A DNA stretch of 64,000 nt, taken from positions 62,001-126,000 of the forward strand of contig NZ_CAJZCE010000002.1 in assembly GCF_914768025.1 (NCBI RefSeq), written 5' to 3'. Within the stretch, counting starts at the first letter, position 1. Every line of letters begins with the position of its first letter. Of the stretch, positions 10,977-21,217 are shown one piece after another. The notes beneath the pieces were generated by a model that did not search any database, had not been told where the DNA came from, and saw nothing but the letters and a program-made list of their open reading frames with translations. The translations under genes and the position numbers were made by a program. The stretch is from Snodgrassella gandavensis. Lineage in GTDB: Bacteria > Pseudomonadota > Gammaproteobacteria > Burkholderiales > Neisseriaceae.

Positions 10977-11330
10977 ATGTATTTTGTTGATCGTAGTGCA
11001 GTGGTGCTGAAACCTGCTCAGGCTTTTCTCGACTGGCTGCAAAATACCAGTGATGATTTGCCTGATTTAACTCTGGCTCAGTTACAGAGTAATTGTACTA
11101 CGTTGCTGGTGCCGGAATTTGAAACACCGGAACAGGCAATTGGTTATATTGGTGAGCGCTTTAGGCTGATTTTTGAGGCAGAGCTGTCTGCCTGGGAAGT
11201 TGACCGCAAGCTGTGGCCGGCAATGGATATTGACCAGTTCTGGAATTTTTTCACGGTTGAGGTACATGATATGGTGCTGGATCTGGTAGATACCGATTTG
11301 CAGATATCACCGGTTTATGGTGAAGTGTAG
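10977..11330 (+). CDS. Conserved hypothetical protein, 117 residues
   Basis: An acidic, tryptophan-rich, probably cytosolic protein with no signal peptide or membrane segment. A good ribosome-binding site (AAGGAAG) precedes the ATG. The C-terminal part (KLWPAMDIDQFWNFFTVEVH, then DMVLDLVDT) looks like a compact conserved core, but I do not recognise the family. It is divergent from the FAD-oxidase gene and 12 bases upstream of the YgfX-like gene, so it probably begins the folC-SPOR-cvpA transcription unit. Function unknown. Confidence 0.7.
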   Translation: MYFVDRSAVVLKPAQAFLDWLQNTSDDLPDLTLAQLQSNCTTLLVPEFETPEQAIGYIGERFRLIFEAELSAWEVDRKLWPAMDIDQFWNFFTVEVHDMVLDLVDTDLQISPVYGEV

Positions 11331-11342
11331 GCGCGCTGTCTG

Positions 11343-11825
11343 ATGCTGGCCTGTGTTGTGCGGTTGCGACCGTCTTTTGGTGCTCAATGTCTGGCTGTGG
11401 GGATGCACGGGCTGGCATTGGGTGTCATTGTACTGTATAGCATCGGCTGGCAACGTTTATTGTGGCTGCTGGCGTGGCTGTTTTCTGCTTTGTGGGCAGG
11501 CTATGGTCTGCGCCAGAATAAGGTAAAACGGATTGAAATCAGCCAACAGGGACAGGCCAGTTTGGTGCTGATGCATCGTAAAACTGCTATACCGGCTATT
11601 CTATGTTCTGGCAGTATGGTCAGGGCAAAGCTGATGGCCTTGCAGTGGCAAACAGCCAGAGGTAGTGTATACCAGCTTTTGTTGCCCGATATGATGGATG
11701 CGCTGGCATGGCGACGTTTACAGGTATGGGTGCGCTGGTGTCAGCCGCATAAGGCTCAGCCGGTTTTAAGGCAATCAATTTTAAATAAGGTAATTCATTG
11801 GTTCAGGCTGAAGGATAATAATTAG
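11343..11825 (+). CDS. YgfX-like inner-membrane protein
   Basis: A 160-residue protein with two adjacent hydrophobic helices at about residues 17-55 (HGLALGVIVLYSIGW, LLWLLAWLFSALWAGYG), followed by a soluble beta-rich tail ending in WRRLQVWVRWC. The pattern LRPSFGAQCLAVGMHGLALG, two helices and a short cytoplasmic domain resembles the YgfX/DUF1434 family, whose E. coli member is called CptA and partners SdhE. No sdhE gene is adjacent here. It ends 4 bases before folC, indicating co-transcription. The family call rests on eye alignment. Confidence 0.55.
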   Translation: MLACVVRLRPSFGAQCLAVGMHGLALGVIVLYSIGWQRLLWLLAWLFSALWAGYGLRQNKVKRIEISQQGQASLVLMHRKTAIPAILCSGSMVRAKLMALQWQTARGSVYQLLLPDMMDALAWRRLQVWVRWCQPHKAQPVLRQSILNKVIHWFRLKDNN

Positions 11826-11829
11826 AATA

Positions 11830-13146
11830 ATGACAGAAAAATTTCATGCCACCGGGTTGGCTCAATGGTTGCAACATCTGGAAAACGGTGTTGCTGGCGG
11901 GCAGATTGAAATGGGGCTGGCACGGGTAGAGGCCGTTCGTGAACGTATGGGTTTACAGCCACAGTGCCCGCTGATTGTGGTTGGTGGGACTAATGGCAAA
12001 GGTTCGGTATGCTCTTATCTGACTCAGATTTATCATGAAGCTGGCTATCGGGTCGGCACGCTGACCAGTCCGCATTTGTTGCGTTTTAATGAGCGTATTG
12101 CCATTAATGGGCAGGCAGTTGCTGACGAGCTGATTGTCACTGCGTTTGAACGCATTGAGGTGGCAAGGGCGGATACAGTATTGACCTATTTCGAATTCAA
12201 TACGCTAGCTGCGGTGGATATTTTTGTGCAGCAGCAGGTCGATGTGATGGTGCTGGAAGTAGGGCTGGGTGGCCGGCTGGATGCGGTGAATATATTTGAT
12301 GCCGATGTTGCGGTGATCACCAGTGTTGATGTGGATCATGAGGCATATCTGGGCGACACGGTAGAAAAAGTGGCGTTTGAAAAAGCAGGTATTATGCGTT
12401 GCGGAAAGCCGGTGATATGTGGCCAGTTGCCAGTGCCGCACAGTCTGGTGGCGCATGCAGATGCGGTGGGGGCAGATTTACTTCTGCTCAAGCGCGACTT
12501 TGATTACCGCAAACTGGAAATGCAGCAGTGGTCGTATCGTTTTCATCCGCAATCAAGCAGGTTGTATACTGGTGAACATGCCCGCCATGCGTTACCGATA
12601 CCGGTATTGCGTGGGAGTTTTCAACTTAATAATGCAGCCTGTGCGTTAACAGTGCTGGAGTGTCTGTCTGAGCGTCTGCCGCTGGACATTGGTGCGATCA
12701 AGCGTGGTTTGTTGCGTGTGCGCCATCCAGGGCGGTTTCAGATATTGCCCGGCCAGCCGCTTACTGTGCTTGATGTGGGACATAACCCGCACGCAGCACG
12801 TGCATTGCGCAGCAGTTTGATTGCTTTGCCTTATGCAGAAAAACGCATGGCTGTATTTAGTATGTTAGCGGATAAGGACATTGATACAGTTCTGGAAATT
12901 GTTAAAGATCAGTTTGACTGTTGGCTGATTGCACCGCTGGCTTTACCGCGCGGCATGACTATAGAGGCATTACAGCAGAAGTTTAGCCAGCATACTATTG
13001 CTGCTGTGACTGCTTATCCTTCTGTTCAGGATGCTTATGGGGCAGCTTTATCACAAGCGAGTAAGAATGATAGAATTGTGGTATTTGGTTCGTTTCATAC
13101 GGTAGCAGAGGTGATAGATGTACCACAGTGGGAAAATTTGAAATAG
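11830..13146 (+). CDS. folC: Bifunctional folylpolyglutamate/dihydrofolate synthase
   Basis: FolC adds L-glutamate to dihydropteroate and to folates, using ATP. The 438-residue protein has the Mur-ligase P-loop VVGGTNGKGSVCSYL at about 50-65, the folate-binding segment TLTSPHLLRFNERI, the glycine-rich EVGLGGRLDAVN, SVDVDHEAYLG with FEKAGIMR, and C-terminal HPGRFQ and LDVGHNPHAAR. It sits between the YgfX-like gene and a SPOR-domain gene, and upstream of cvpA and purF, an order shared with Neisseria and other proteobacteria. Confidence 0.96.
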   Translation: MTEKFHATGLAQWLQHLENGVAGGQIEMGLARVEAVRERMGLQPQCPLIVVGGTNGKGSVCSYLTQIYHEAGYRVGTLTSPHLLRFNERIAINGQAVADELIVTAFERIEVARADTVLTYFEFNTLAAVDIFVQQQVDVMVLEVGLGGRLDAVNIFDADVAVITSVDVDHEAYLGDTVEKVAFEKAGIMRCGKPVICGQLPVPHSLVAHADAVGADLLLLKRDFDYRKLEMQQWSYRFHPQSSRLYTGEHARHALPIPVLRGSFQLNNAACALTVLECLSERLPLDIGAIKRGLLRVRHPGRFQILPGQPLTVLDVGHNPHAARALRSSLIALPYAEKRMAVFSMLADKDIDTVLEIVKDQFDCWLIAPLALPRGMTIEALQQKFSQHTIAAVTAYPSVQDAYGAALSQASKNDRIVVFGSFHTVAEVIDVPQWENLK

Positions 13147-13176
13147 AAACGAATGGGATAGAGGAGGTGATAATTT

Positions 13177-14337
13177 ATGAATGCGCAGGAAAACTATGAA
13201 CAGCTGAAACGGCGTAATCGCCGTCGTTTGGTAGGTGCATTAATCATGGTGGTCATTGCCGCCATTTTGTTGCTTATTATGCTGAACCGCCGTACGCCAC
13301 AGCCAGTACCAGCTCCGCAACTGGATATTCAGGCGGCTTCTGCAGTAGTGCTGGAACCGGTAGACAATGTGCCTACCTCTGCTGTAACAGTGCCTGCTGC
13401 TGGGGTAAACACTATGCCAGCAGCTTCGGCTGTGTCTGAACATGAGTCTGACAGCATTATATCCAGACCAGTACCATTATCGCAGACGACGGTACAGCAT
13501 TCGAAACCTGCTGAGACAGTGACACCAAACGAAGCCCCAGCCACAACACCTGCCCGTGCTCAGGCTAGGCAGCAGAATGATGTTATTTCTGCAAATACTA
13601 GACCATCTGTGCATCCATCCAAACCAGTAGCTGAAAGGGCAGTCACCAGTGAACCCGCTGACAAAAAAAACATAGAAACGAATCGGCAGCATAATACACA
13701 GACAGCACCAGACTCCAGAACCAAAGCGGCTATAGCCAAGCCAGCAGGAACAGTAGAGAAAAATGCACCGGTGCAAGTGCCTACGGCAACAAACAGCCAA
13801 GCCCGTACTGAAGCAGTGGCGAAGCCGGCCAGAAAAGCCCCCGCTGCTACTACAAGCGGAAAAAACAGTGAAGCTGTAAGTACTGCTGGAACGGCAACAG
13901 CACCTAAAACCATAAATAAAACGCCTGCTACGGCAAAACCGGCTACTTCTGCCAAAAATACAACAGGTGCAACAAACAGTACCGCAGCTGGCAGACTAAC
14001 ACCGCAGCAAATACTGGAAAATAAGGCTGCCGTTGCTATGACCAAAAAAACTGTATCTAATCAGAATAGCACTAGTGCTACTTCTACCAACACCAGTAAT
14101 GTGGCTGTGGAACGTACCGTGATTCAGATTGGTGCCTATACCACAGAAGCACAGGCCAATCTGGTACAGCAAAGGCTGGCTGTTGCTGGTGTGCCCACCA
14201 GTATAAGCGCCAGTCAGACCAGTAAGGGTACGCTGTATCGGGTGCGTAGCCGTGTTTATAATAGCCGCAGTCAGGCCATGCAGAATCTGGATAAAGTGCG
14301 GGCAGTGGGACTGGATGGACTGGTAATTGGTTTATAG
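13177..14337 (+). CDS. SPOR-domain cell-division protein (DedD/FtsN-like)
   Basis: A bitopic inner-membrane protein of 386 residues. A basic N-terminus (KRRNRRR) precedes one membrane helix at about 18-38 (LVGALIMVVIAAILLLIML). The middle is a long low-complexity periplasmic linker rich in Ala, Thr, Pro and Lys (about 40-300). The C-terminus (about 310-386) is a SPOR domain (TVIQIGAYTTEAQANLVQQR, then GTLYRVRSRVYNSRSQA), which binds denuded glycan strands at the septum. A strong ribosome-binding site (GAGGAGGTGA) precedes it. Position between folC and cvpA matches dedD. Confidence 0.85.
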   Translation: MNAQENYEQLKRRNRRRLVGALIMVVIAAILLLIMLNRRTPQPVPAPQLDIQAASAVVLEPVDNVPTSAVTVPAAGVNTMPAASAVSEHESDSIISRPVPLSQTTVQHSKPAETVTPNEAPATTPARAQARQQNDVISANTRPSVHPSKPVAERAVTSEPADKKNIETNRQHNTQTAPDSRTKAAIAKPAGTVEKNAPVQVPTATNSQARTEAVAKPARKAPAATTSGKNSEAVSTAGTATAPKTINKTPATAKPATSAKNTTGATNSTAAGRLTPQQILENKAAVAMTKKTVSNQNSTSATSTNTSNVAVERTVIQIGAYTTEAQANLVQQRLAVAGVPTSISASQTSKGTLYRVRSRVYNSRSQAMQNLDKVRAVGLDGLVIGL

Positions 14338-14352
14338 GAAGTTAATACTGGC

Positions 14353-14850
14353 ATGACCCTGTTTGATGTTTTGGCTCTTGGCTTGATTCTATTGACAACG
14401 CTGGTTGCGATGATGCGTGGACTGGTAGGTGAAATAGCTTCATTACTATGCTGGGTTGTCGCATTTATCGGGGCAAAAGTACTGGCCGTGCCTGTGGCCG
14501 ATATGGCTTTTAGCAGTATGCAGCCGCGGGCAGTGGCCGTTTCTTTATCTTTTGTGCTGGTATTCGGGGGGGTATGGATCGTACAGCGGCTGTTGCGTAC
14601 CCTGATTACTTCGGCATTGCAAACCATGGGGCTGGGCGGGGTCAACCGTACTCTTGGTGCCTGTTTCGGAGCCGTTAAGGGTGTTATTATTGTTACTTTG
14701 GTCGTGCTGATATGTGCTTTTACCGATTTGCCGAAGTCGTCAGTTTGGCGCAATTCAGTCACCGCAGACATGTTTGAGCGACTGGCGATGCTGGCAGTGC
14801 CGTACTTGCCACCTTTTCTTGCTGATAAGCTGAATTCGCCGTCGGTATAA
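14353..14850 (+). CDS. cvpA: Colicin V production protein CvpA family
   Basis: A 165-residue inner-membrane protein with four hydrophobic segments (LALGLILLTTLVAMM, IASLLCWVVAFIGAKVLA, VSLSFVLVFGGVWIV, GVIIVTLVVLICAFT) and the family motif MTLFDVLALGLI with RGLVGEIASL. CvpA is needed for colicin V export and envelope homeostasis in enterobacteria; the molecular role is unsettled. It is 15 bases after the SPOR gene and 84 bases before purF, the usual cvpA-purF linkage. Confidence 0.93.
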   Translation: MTLFDVLALGLILLTTLVAMMRGLVGEIASLLCWVVAFIGAKVLAVPVADMAFSSMQPRAVAVSLSFVLVFGGVWIVQRLLRTLITSALQTMGLGGVNRTLGACFGAVKGVIIVTLVVLICAFTDLPKSSVWRNSVTADMFERLAMLAVPYLPPFLADKLNSPSV

Positions 14851-14878
14851 CGGTATGAATAAAGGTAACCAGATACAA

Positions 14879-14906
14879 CGCGCGTTTTTAATTATAAAAA
14901 CGCGCG
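14879..14906 (+). terminator. Hairpin between cvpA and purF
   Basis: CGCGCGTTTTT and AAAAACGCGCG form an 11-bp perfect stem with a 6-base loop, followed by a T-rich stretch. It may terminate part of the folC-cvpA transcript or attenuate purF. Confidence 0.6.
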
Positions 14907-14934
14907 TATTTATTTGTTTTGAATGGAGAGAATG

Positions 14935-16470
14935 ATGTGTGGTGTATTGGGTATTGTTGCGCATGAACCGGTAAATCAGCTTTTGTATGATGGCTTACAA
15001 ATGCTGCAGCACCGTGGACAGGATGCTGCCGGGATTGTTACTGCTGAAGGCACAATGTTTCATATGCATAAAGGCCGTGGCATGGTGCGTGATGTATTTC
15101 GTACCCGCAATATGCGAGAGTTGGTTGGTAACATTGGCATTGCCCATGTTCGCTATCCGACTGCTGGTAATGCCAATTGTAGTGCTGAGGCGCAGCCATT
15201 TTATGTCAATTCGCCTTTCGGTATTGTGCTGGCACACAATGGTAATTTAACCAATACCGAGGAGTTGTTCAAGAATGTCTGTTTTACAGATTTGCGCCAT
15301 GTCAATACTCGTTCTGATTCGGAAGTATTGCTCAATGTGCTGGCTCGTGAGCTGGAAAATCAGGTGGGCAATCGCACTGCACTGACACTGACAGATATTT
15401 TTGCTGCCGTGGCCACTCTGCACAAACGTGTGCATGGTGCTTATGGCGTAGTGGCACTGATTGCTGGCTATGGTTTGCTGGCTTTTCGTGATCCATTTGG
15501 AATTCGGCCACTGTGTCTGGGCAAAAAAGTCGAGCACGGACATACGGATTATGTGGTGGCTTCTGAATCTGTGGTATTTCCGAGTCTGGATTTTGAACTG
15601 GTGCGTGACGTGGCACCCGGTGAGGCCATTTTTATCAGTAATGAAGGGCAACTGTTTTCACAGCAGTGTGCTCAGGAACCACATCTGATGCCGTGTTTGT
15701 TTGAATATGTATACTTTGCCCGCCCGGATTCAGTGATTGACGGGGTATCTGTGTATCAGGCACGATTGAATATGGGCGTTACGCTGGCGGAGAAGGTAAA
15801 ACGGACGCTGGATTTACAGGATATCGATGTGGTTATGCCTGTACCGGATACCAGCCGCCCCAGTGCGATGGAGCTGGCACAGCATCTGAATAAACCCTTT
15901 CGTGAAGGATTATTTAAAAACCGTTATATTGGCCGGACATTTATCATGCCCGGACAGGCTGTGCGCAAAAAATCAGTACGACAGAAGCTCAATCCAATGA
16001 ACTATGAGTTTAGTGGTAAGAAAGTTCTATTGGTAGATGATTCAATTGTGCGCGGTACCACCAGCCGTGAGATTGTAGAGATGGTGCGTGAGGCGGGGGC
16101 AACAAAAGTTTACTTTGCATCTGCGGCACCGGCGGTATTGTTTCCCAATGTTTATGGTATTGATATGCCTACCCGTGAAGAGTTGATTTCCTATCGCCGT
16201 AATGCAGAGCAGGTGGCTGCTGAAATTGGTGCAGATGCGGTGGTGTTTCAGGATTTAAGCGATTTACAGGCGGTGGTATTAAAACTGAATCCGCAGATTG
16301 AGGGCTTTGACAGCTCGTGTTTTGATGGGCGCTATATCACTGCTGATGTGGATGAAACTTATCTGCAACGCTTGTCTGCGAATAAAAATACACTTGATAC
16401 TTCTTTTGTGGTACCCAGTCTGATTGAACACAGTGTTAGCGTGCAGGAAGATGAAGACGAAGAGGAATAA
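14935..16470 (+). CDS. purF: Amidophosphoribosyltransferase
   Basis: PurF converts PRPP and glutamine to phosphoribosylamine, the first committed step of purine synthesis. The ATG at 14935 places cysteine second (MCGVLGIVAH), the N-terminal nucleophile exposed after Met removal, so it is preferred over the ATG at 14923. The class II glutaminase domain shows RHRGQDAAGI-type (QHRGQDAAG), HVRYPTAG and LAHNGNLTN; the transferase domain has the PRPP loop VLLVDDSIVRGTTSREI. Length is 511 residues. The tail is unusually acidic (QEDEDEEE). Confidence 0.96.
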   Translation: MCGVLGIVAHEPVNQLLYDGLQMLQHRGQDAAGIVTAEGTMFHMHKGRGMVRDVFRTRNMRELVGNIGIAHVRYPTAGNANCSAEAQPFYVNSPFGIVLAHNGNLTNTEELFKNVCFTDLRHVNTRSDSEVLLNVLARELENQVGNRTALTLTDIFAAVATLHKRVHGAYGVVALIAGYGLLAFRDPFGIRPLCLGKKVEHGHTDYVVASESVVFPSLDFELVRDVAPGEAIFISNEGQLFSQQCAQEPHLMPCLFEYVYFARPDSVIDGVSVYQARLNMGVTLAEKVKRTLDLQDIDVVMPVPDTSRPSAMELAQHLNKPFREGLFKNRYIGRTFIMPGQAVRKKSVRQKLNPMNYEFSGKKVLLVDDSIVRGTTSREIVEMVREAGATKVYFASAAPAVLFPNVYGIDMPTREELISYRRNAEQVAAEIGADAVVFQDLSDLQAVVLKLNPQIEGFDSSCFDGRYITADVDETYLQRLSANKNTLDTSFVVPSLIEHSVSVQEDEDEEE

Positions 16471-16651
16471 GCTGGCACCAGTATCTGAATCTGGTCAAAT
16501 ATATTACTGCTGCCCGATTATGTAGGCATGTTGCAAGCTGTCTGCTTAGCCACAGTAATATTTGTGGTATTTGGCTAATTGATTTAATTGCGCATAAATT
16601 AAATTGCCATAATCAATATGATGAAAAAGTAAACAACAGGTAGACAATTGA

Positions 16652-16674
16652 AAAGCAGCCATAGTGGCTGCTTT
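16652..16674. terminator. Bidirectional terminator between purF and the alcohol dehydrogenase gene
   Basis: AAAGCAGCCA and TGGCTGCTTT form a perfect 10-bp stem with a 3-base loop and A/T flanks on both sides. It can serve convergent purF (+) and adh (-); the rest of the 250-base gap holds nothing recognised. Confidence 0.75.
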
Positions 16675-16721
16675 ATTTGTGGAAACCCGATAATAACTAT
16701 TTTGGTTTATCCAATTATGGC

Positions 16722-17792
16722 TTAGTAATCAATAATCACTTTCATGGCTTTTTCATCTGCGGCATGCTTGAATACATCATAAGCTTTTTCCAGCTCATTA
16801 AAGTGGAAATGATGGGTAGCCAGTTTTTCCATGGGCAGCTTGCCTGAACAACAGGTCTTCAGCAGCATACCGGTAGTATTGGCATTGACCAAACCGGTGG
16901 TAATGGTGAGATTTTTAATCCACAGTTTTTCCAGCTCGAAGTTAACTGATTGCCCGTGCACGCCAACATTGGCCAGATGGCCGCCTTCTTTCACTACGCG
17001 TTGGCAGATATCCCAAGTAGCACTAAGCCCTACAGCTTCCATGGCGCAGTCTACCCCGCGGCCATTGGTGAACTCTAGCACACGCGCCACCGCATCTTCT
17101 CTGGCGGAATTGACAATCTGGTTTGCACCAAGTTCTCTGGCCATGTGTAGACGATTATCGTCCATATCAATCATGATAATCTGGCTGGGTGAATACAACT
17201 GCGCGGTTAATAAACAACTCATACCTACCGGGCCAGCACCGACAATGGCCACTGTGTCACCGGGTTTGACATCACCATATTGCACGCCGATTTCATGTGC
17301 AGTAGGCAGGGCATCAGACAATAGCACAGCAACGTCTTCGTTTAAATCTGCCGGTAATCGGTAAAGAGAGTTATCAGCAAATGGCGTGCGCACGTATTCA
17401 GCCTGTGTGCCATCAATCATATAGCCCATAATCCAACCACCACCACTTTGACAATGTGCATAGAGTTGTTTCTGACAGTTTTCACACACACCACAGCGAC
17501 TAACACAGGAAATAATGACTTTATCACCTTTTTTGAAATTTTTAACACCTCTGCCTATTTCTTCAACAATGCCAATACCTTCATGCCCTAGTGTACGGCC
17601 ATTGAATTTTCCCTCTTTCTGGGTTGCGGTTTGTTCAATTTCTGGATTTTTGCCTTTCAAAATGCCCAGATCAGTACCACAGATGGTGGTTTTAATTAAG
17701 CGGATAACTGCATCAGTGGGTTCGATAATTGCCGGTTTAGCGCGTTCTTCGAATCGTATGTCGCCAGCACCGTAGTACACCATTGCTTTCAT
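16722..17792 (-). CDS. Zinc-dependent alcohol dehydrogenase, medium-chain family
   Basis: A 356-residue cytosolic MDR enzyme. Catalytic zinc ligands are C38 (TTICGTDLG) and H70-E71 (LGHEGIGIVEEIG); the structural zinc cysteines C100, C103, C106 and C114 are all present (RCGVCENCQKQLYAHC). The Rossmann motif GAGPVG is at 185-190, followed by an acidic IDMDDNR that indicates NAD(H) preference. The overall pattern fits the alcohol/formaldehyde dehydrogenase group that reduces aldehydes or oxidises small alcohols; substrate is unknown. AGGAG precedes the ATG. It is a single-gene unit. Confidence 0.9.
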   Translation of the reverse strand: MKAMVYYGAGDIRFEERAKPAIIEPTDAVIRLIKTTICGTDLGILKGKNPEIEQTATQKEGKFNGRTLGHEGIGIVEEIGRGVKNFKKGDKVIISCVSRCGVCENCQKQLYAHCQSGGGWIMGYMIDGTQAEYVRTPFADNSLYRLPADLNEDVAVLLSDALPTAHEIGVQYGDVKPGDTVAIVGAGPVGMSCLLTAQLYSPSQIIMIDMDDNRLHMARELGANQIVNSAREDAVARVLEFTNGRGVDCAMEAVGLSATWDICQRVVKEGGHLANVGVHGQSVNFELEKLWIKNLTITTGLVNANTTGMLLKTCCSGKLPMEKLATHHFHFNELEKAYDVFKHAADEKAMKVIIDY

Positions 17793-18069
17793 ACTCTTTA
17801 CTCCTTTAATTATTAAAAAGTCATTCTGATATCTATAGTAACAGAATTACCAGTCTCTTTACCGATTGTAATGTAAAGATATCAATATAATAAATTTCAT
17901 GTTGGCTGTTGGTGCCATGCTGAGCGAAAGATTGATCAGATTGTTAGTTTGGCTTGAATCTTAGCCGTTTACACTGATAGCTACCTATATTTGTCTTAAT
18001 AAAGTATTTGCAGATGTGTTAAAACTACTGTTGTCTGGAGAAATATACTGCTGTGGCCAGTCTGGGCAC
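17793..18069. other. Intergenic region upstream of adh
   Basis: About 280 AT-rich bases with no supported gene. It should carry the adh promoter reading leftwards; I could not single out a convincing one. Confidence 0.5.
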
Positions 18070-18104
18070 AAAAAATATCCGTGGGTTTAACACGGATATT
18101 TTTT
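18070..18104 (-). terminator. Rho-independent terminator of the ferritin-like gene
   Basis: AAAAAATATCCGTG and its perfect complement around 7 bases form a 14-bp stem with T-runs on both strands, 10 bases past the ferritin-like gene stop. Confidence 0.85.
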
Positions 18105-18113
18105 ATTCAGCAA

Positions 18114-18695
18114 TCAAATTATTTTGTCTGACACCGGTTTGCCGTCCAGACCTTCCATCATGTCCGATAATTCATCGGCGTGGTCTTCTTCTTCGGCCAG
18201 AATATGTTCCAGCATCCGTTTGGTAGTGGTGTCATAATCGCCGACATACATAATTGTCTGCCGGTACAGGTCAATGACAATGCGCTCTGCAATCAAATCT
18301 GATTCCACCATATCACGCAAGGTTTTGCCTTCGATATATTCGGTAGGTGAGCGCTGAATAAAAACATCAGGGTTCAGATCTGGTTCGCCGCCTAGTTGGG
18401 TAATGCGTTCAGCTAGCATGGCCGCATGTTTCTGTTCCTGCTGGGCGTGTTCCATAAATTCTTCTTTTACTGCATCCATAAACAGGCCGCTAGCCATATA
18501 GTAATGGCGCAAATAACGCAGCACACATACCCATTCTGAGGCTAAAGCGATATTAAGCAATTCAACTACCCGCTCAACATCCAGTTCATAGGTTGATGTT
18601 ACCGCACCATCCGCATAACTTTTGCGTGCGTTGGCACGCAATTCTTCGGTAGTGCTGAATTTAATGTCACGTTTTAGTGGTTTGCGTTTGTTCAT
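18114..18695 (-). CDS. Ferritin-like / bacterioferritin-type iron protein
   Basis: A 193-residue protein predicted to be a four-helix bundle with a dinuclear iron site. Candidate ligands follow the ferritin pattern: E in LASEWVCVLRY, E-x-x-H in EFMEHAQQEQKHA, E in SDLIAERIVIDLY and ExxxH in LAEEEDHADEL. The N-terminus is basic (MNKRKPLKRDIKF), which may indicate DNA binding. This subgroup is annotated variously as bacterioferritin or Dps-like; roles are iron storage and peroxide protection. A strong AGGAG site fixes the start. It stands alone, with its own terminator. Confidence 0.8.
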   Translation of the reverse strand: MNKRKPLKRDIKFSTTEELRANARKSYADGAVTSTYELDVERVVELLNIALASEWVCVLRYLRHYYMASGLFMDAVKEEFMEHAQQEQKHAAMLAERITQLGGEPDLNPDVFIQRSPTEYIEGKTLRDMVESDLIAERIVIDLYRQTIMYVGDYDTTTKRMLEHILAEEEDHADELSDMMEGLDGKPVSDKII

Positions 18696-19508
18696 GTTTA
18701 TCTCCTTAGTTTATATGAGTAGCTATCGGTTTGTTGTCCAATGTTCCATTTGTAAGGTAGCTGATTACATAAGTTGTTGTCTATGCAATTATTTTTAATA
18801 TAGGTAATAGTTAGATGAATATAATTGCATAATGTATATTTATACGTTTTTCGTTTTAATATTTAATATTTAAGGTGAAATAAAATTAATTATTCTCAAA
18901 TAATTATTTTTGCTATAAGTAAAATATAGCATCAAATTATTGTTTTATTTGTCTGTCTGTTTTAATTGTTAGTAACAAATTTATTGCAATTGCTTGAAAA
19001 ATTGCAGATGCAGCCAAGCTGATATCAGACGCCAGAATGAAACGGTAACGGACATTTTTTCAGGTGTAAGTTTATCATTTAGCAGTACGAATAATACTAT
19101 GGGATATTAGATATAATAAATTAAATTTTGTTTGATTAATAAATATAAACCAGTAAATCAGATGTTTGGCTAAGGGATTATGCTCAAAATTAAGAATACT
19201 GGCAGAAGAATCTAATCATTGTTTTTAAGCCGCTCAAAAATAACGGTACCAATGAAATATAAATTTTGTTATTAATCAAATTAGATAAAGAAAGACAGCC
19301 AGTTATGGAATATTCAGCCTTGATACTCAATTTGATAGTTAGTGCTGTTTATTTTGCTTGAATAGCCTGTGGTGGCGGTGATGTATTTATGTAGTAGTAC
19401 TATGAGCACTGTTAGTTTATTACATGCTTCATGTTACCGAGTGACAAACACTAAATACTCATTTTGCGCCACCAATGCAGGTCATTCTTTTTTCGTTGTT
19501 ATATTCTC
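18696..19508. other. 800-base AT-rich intergenic region
   Basis: Separates the ferritin-like gene from the SulP gene. It contains runs of A and T, many stop codons in all frames, and no gene, RNA or repeat that I can support. Size suggests a lost gene, but no remnant could be read. Confidence 0.5.
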
Positions 19509-20990
19509 TTAGTGATTATTTAAATTCTGTTGAGCATCCGGTTTATCATAGACACCAAAGTGGTCAACAATTGTACTGCTGGCTTTATTCAGCCCTAAAA
19601 CTTCTACTTGTGCGCCTGCTCGGCGGAATTTAATCACAACTTTATCTAAGGCTGCTACAGCGGTTATATCCCAGAAATGTGCTTGGGTAAGATCAATTGT
19701 TACCTTTTGTACAACTTCTTTAAAATCAAATGAACTGATGAATTTTGCAGATGATGCAAAGAATACTTGTCCATACACTGTATAAATACGTTGCTCCCTG
19801 CTGGGGTGCTCAGTCTTAATTTGAAGGTAATGGGCAACCTTATTGGCATAGAACAATGATGCCAGTAATACCCCCACAAATACGCCGTAAGCAAGATTGT
19901 GAGTAAATACGACCACAACCACGGTAGAGAGCATAACAATATTAGTTGAAAGTGGATACGATTTAAGATTCTTGATTGAGTCCCAGTTAAAGGTGCCAAT
20001 TGAAACCATAATCATGACAGCAACTAATGCTGCCATGGGTATTTGGCCTACCCAGTCTTGTAAAAACACCACTAACAATAAAAGTACAGTTCCGGCGATA
20101 AGTGAGGATAAACGCGTCCGCCCGCCTGATTTCATATTAACCATTGATTGACCAATCATCGCGCAACCGGCCATACCACCAAAGAAACCTGTGACGATAT
20201 TGGCGATACCTTGCCCCTTGCACTCTCGGTTTTTATCACTGGGTGTATCGGTAATATCATCCACAATGGTTGCGGTCATCATCGACTCTAATAAGCCAAC
20301 AATCGCCAATGAAATGGAGTAAGGCAGAATAATTAATAGTGTATCTAGATTAAAAGGAACATTCGGGAGTAAAAAAGTAGGTAAGCTTGTGGGCAGGGTG
20401 CCCATGTCTCCCACTGTTCGTATATCCATTCCAAAATACATATAGATACCTGTCAGGATAAGAATACACAGTAGTGGGGAGGGAATAATTTTCCCTAATT
20501 TGGGAATATAAGGGAAGAGATAAATAATACCAAGCCCTGCGATAGTCATCGCATAGACATGCCATGTTACGTTAGTCAGTTCGGGAAGTTGGGCTAAAAA
20601 AATCAGGATAGCTAATGCATTGACAAAACCGGTTACCACAGAGCGGGAAACAAAGCGCATTAAATTTCCTAATTTAAGAAAACCCGCAACAATTTGAAAA
20701 ATACCACATAAGATGGTCGCGGCCAGTAGATACTCTAGCCCATGCGCTTTAACCAGACCAGCAATTAATAACGCCATTGCACCGGTCGCAGCAGAAATCA
20801 TACCAGGGCGACCGCCTGTAAAAGCCGTAATAACCGCTATACAAAAAGCTGCATACAGCCCCGTCTTGGGGTCAACACCGGCAATGATTGAAAAAGCAAT
20901 TGCTTCAGGAATAAGGGCAAGTGCAACGACGAGCCCAGATAGAACATCATTTCTGATATTGGAAAACCATTCTTTACGTAAGGATTGCAT
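19509..20990 (-). CDS. SulP-family anion transporter with STAS domain
   Basis: A 493-residue inner-membrane transporter. The N-terminal SulP signature is clear ([22 protein letters not shown], then PKTGLYAAF), followed by about ten to twelve hydrophobic segments including [18 protein letters not shown] and the motif [25 protein letters not shown]-terminal STAS domain (about 395-485; [35 protein letters not shown]) faces the cytoplasm. Family members carry sulfate, bicarbonate or dicarboxylates; the short form and FGGMAGC motif resemble bicarbonate/sulfate types but substrate is undetermined. No sulfate genes are adjacent. Confidence 0.9.
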   Translation of the reverse strand: MQSLRKEWFSNIRNDVLSGLVVALALIPEAIAFSIIAGVDPKTGLYAAFCIAVITAFTGGRPGMISAATGAMALLIAGLVKAHGLEYLLAATILCGIFQIVAGFLKLGNLMRFVSRSVVTGFVNALAILIFLAQLPELTNVTWHVYAMTIAGLGIIYLFPYIPKLGKIIPSPLLCILILTGIYMYFGMDIRTVGDMGTLPTSLPTFLLPNVPFNLDTLLIILPYSISLAIVGLLESMMTATIVDDITDTPSDKNRECKGQGIANIVTGFFGGMAGCAMIGQSMVNMKSGGRTRLSSLIAGTVLLLLVVFLQDWVGQIPMAALVAVMIMVSIGTFNWDSIKNLKSYPLSTNIVMLSTVVVVVFTHNLAYGVFVGVLLASLFYANKVAHYLQIKTEHPSREQRIYTVYGQVFFASSAKFISSFDFKEVVQKVTIDLTQAHFWDITAVAALDKVVIKFRRAGAQVEVLGLNKASSTIVDHFGVYDKPDAQQNLNNH

Positions 20991-21217
20991 TGAATTTAAT
21001 CACCACTGAAAAAACGAAAGAGAATTACAGCGTGAAGCAATGCATTTATTACGTTATCAAAATTTGATAGGAAAAAACATGACTTCTGTGCATCACGCGA
21101 GTAATTGTAATTATTTTTGATAGAAACAACTCGCAATAAACTACACAGCTATACTCCGAAATTAAATTTATTTAATTATACTAATAAAATTTTAACAATT
21201 AGACAAGGTTAATTTCC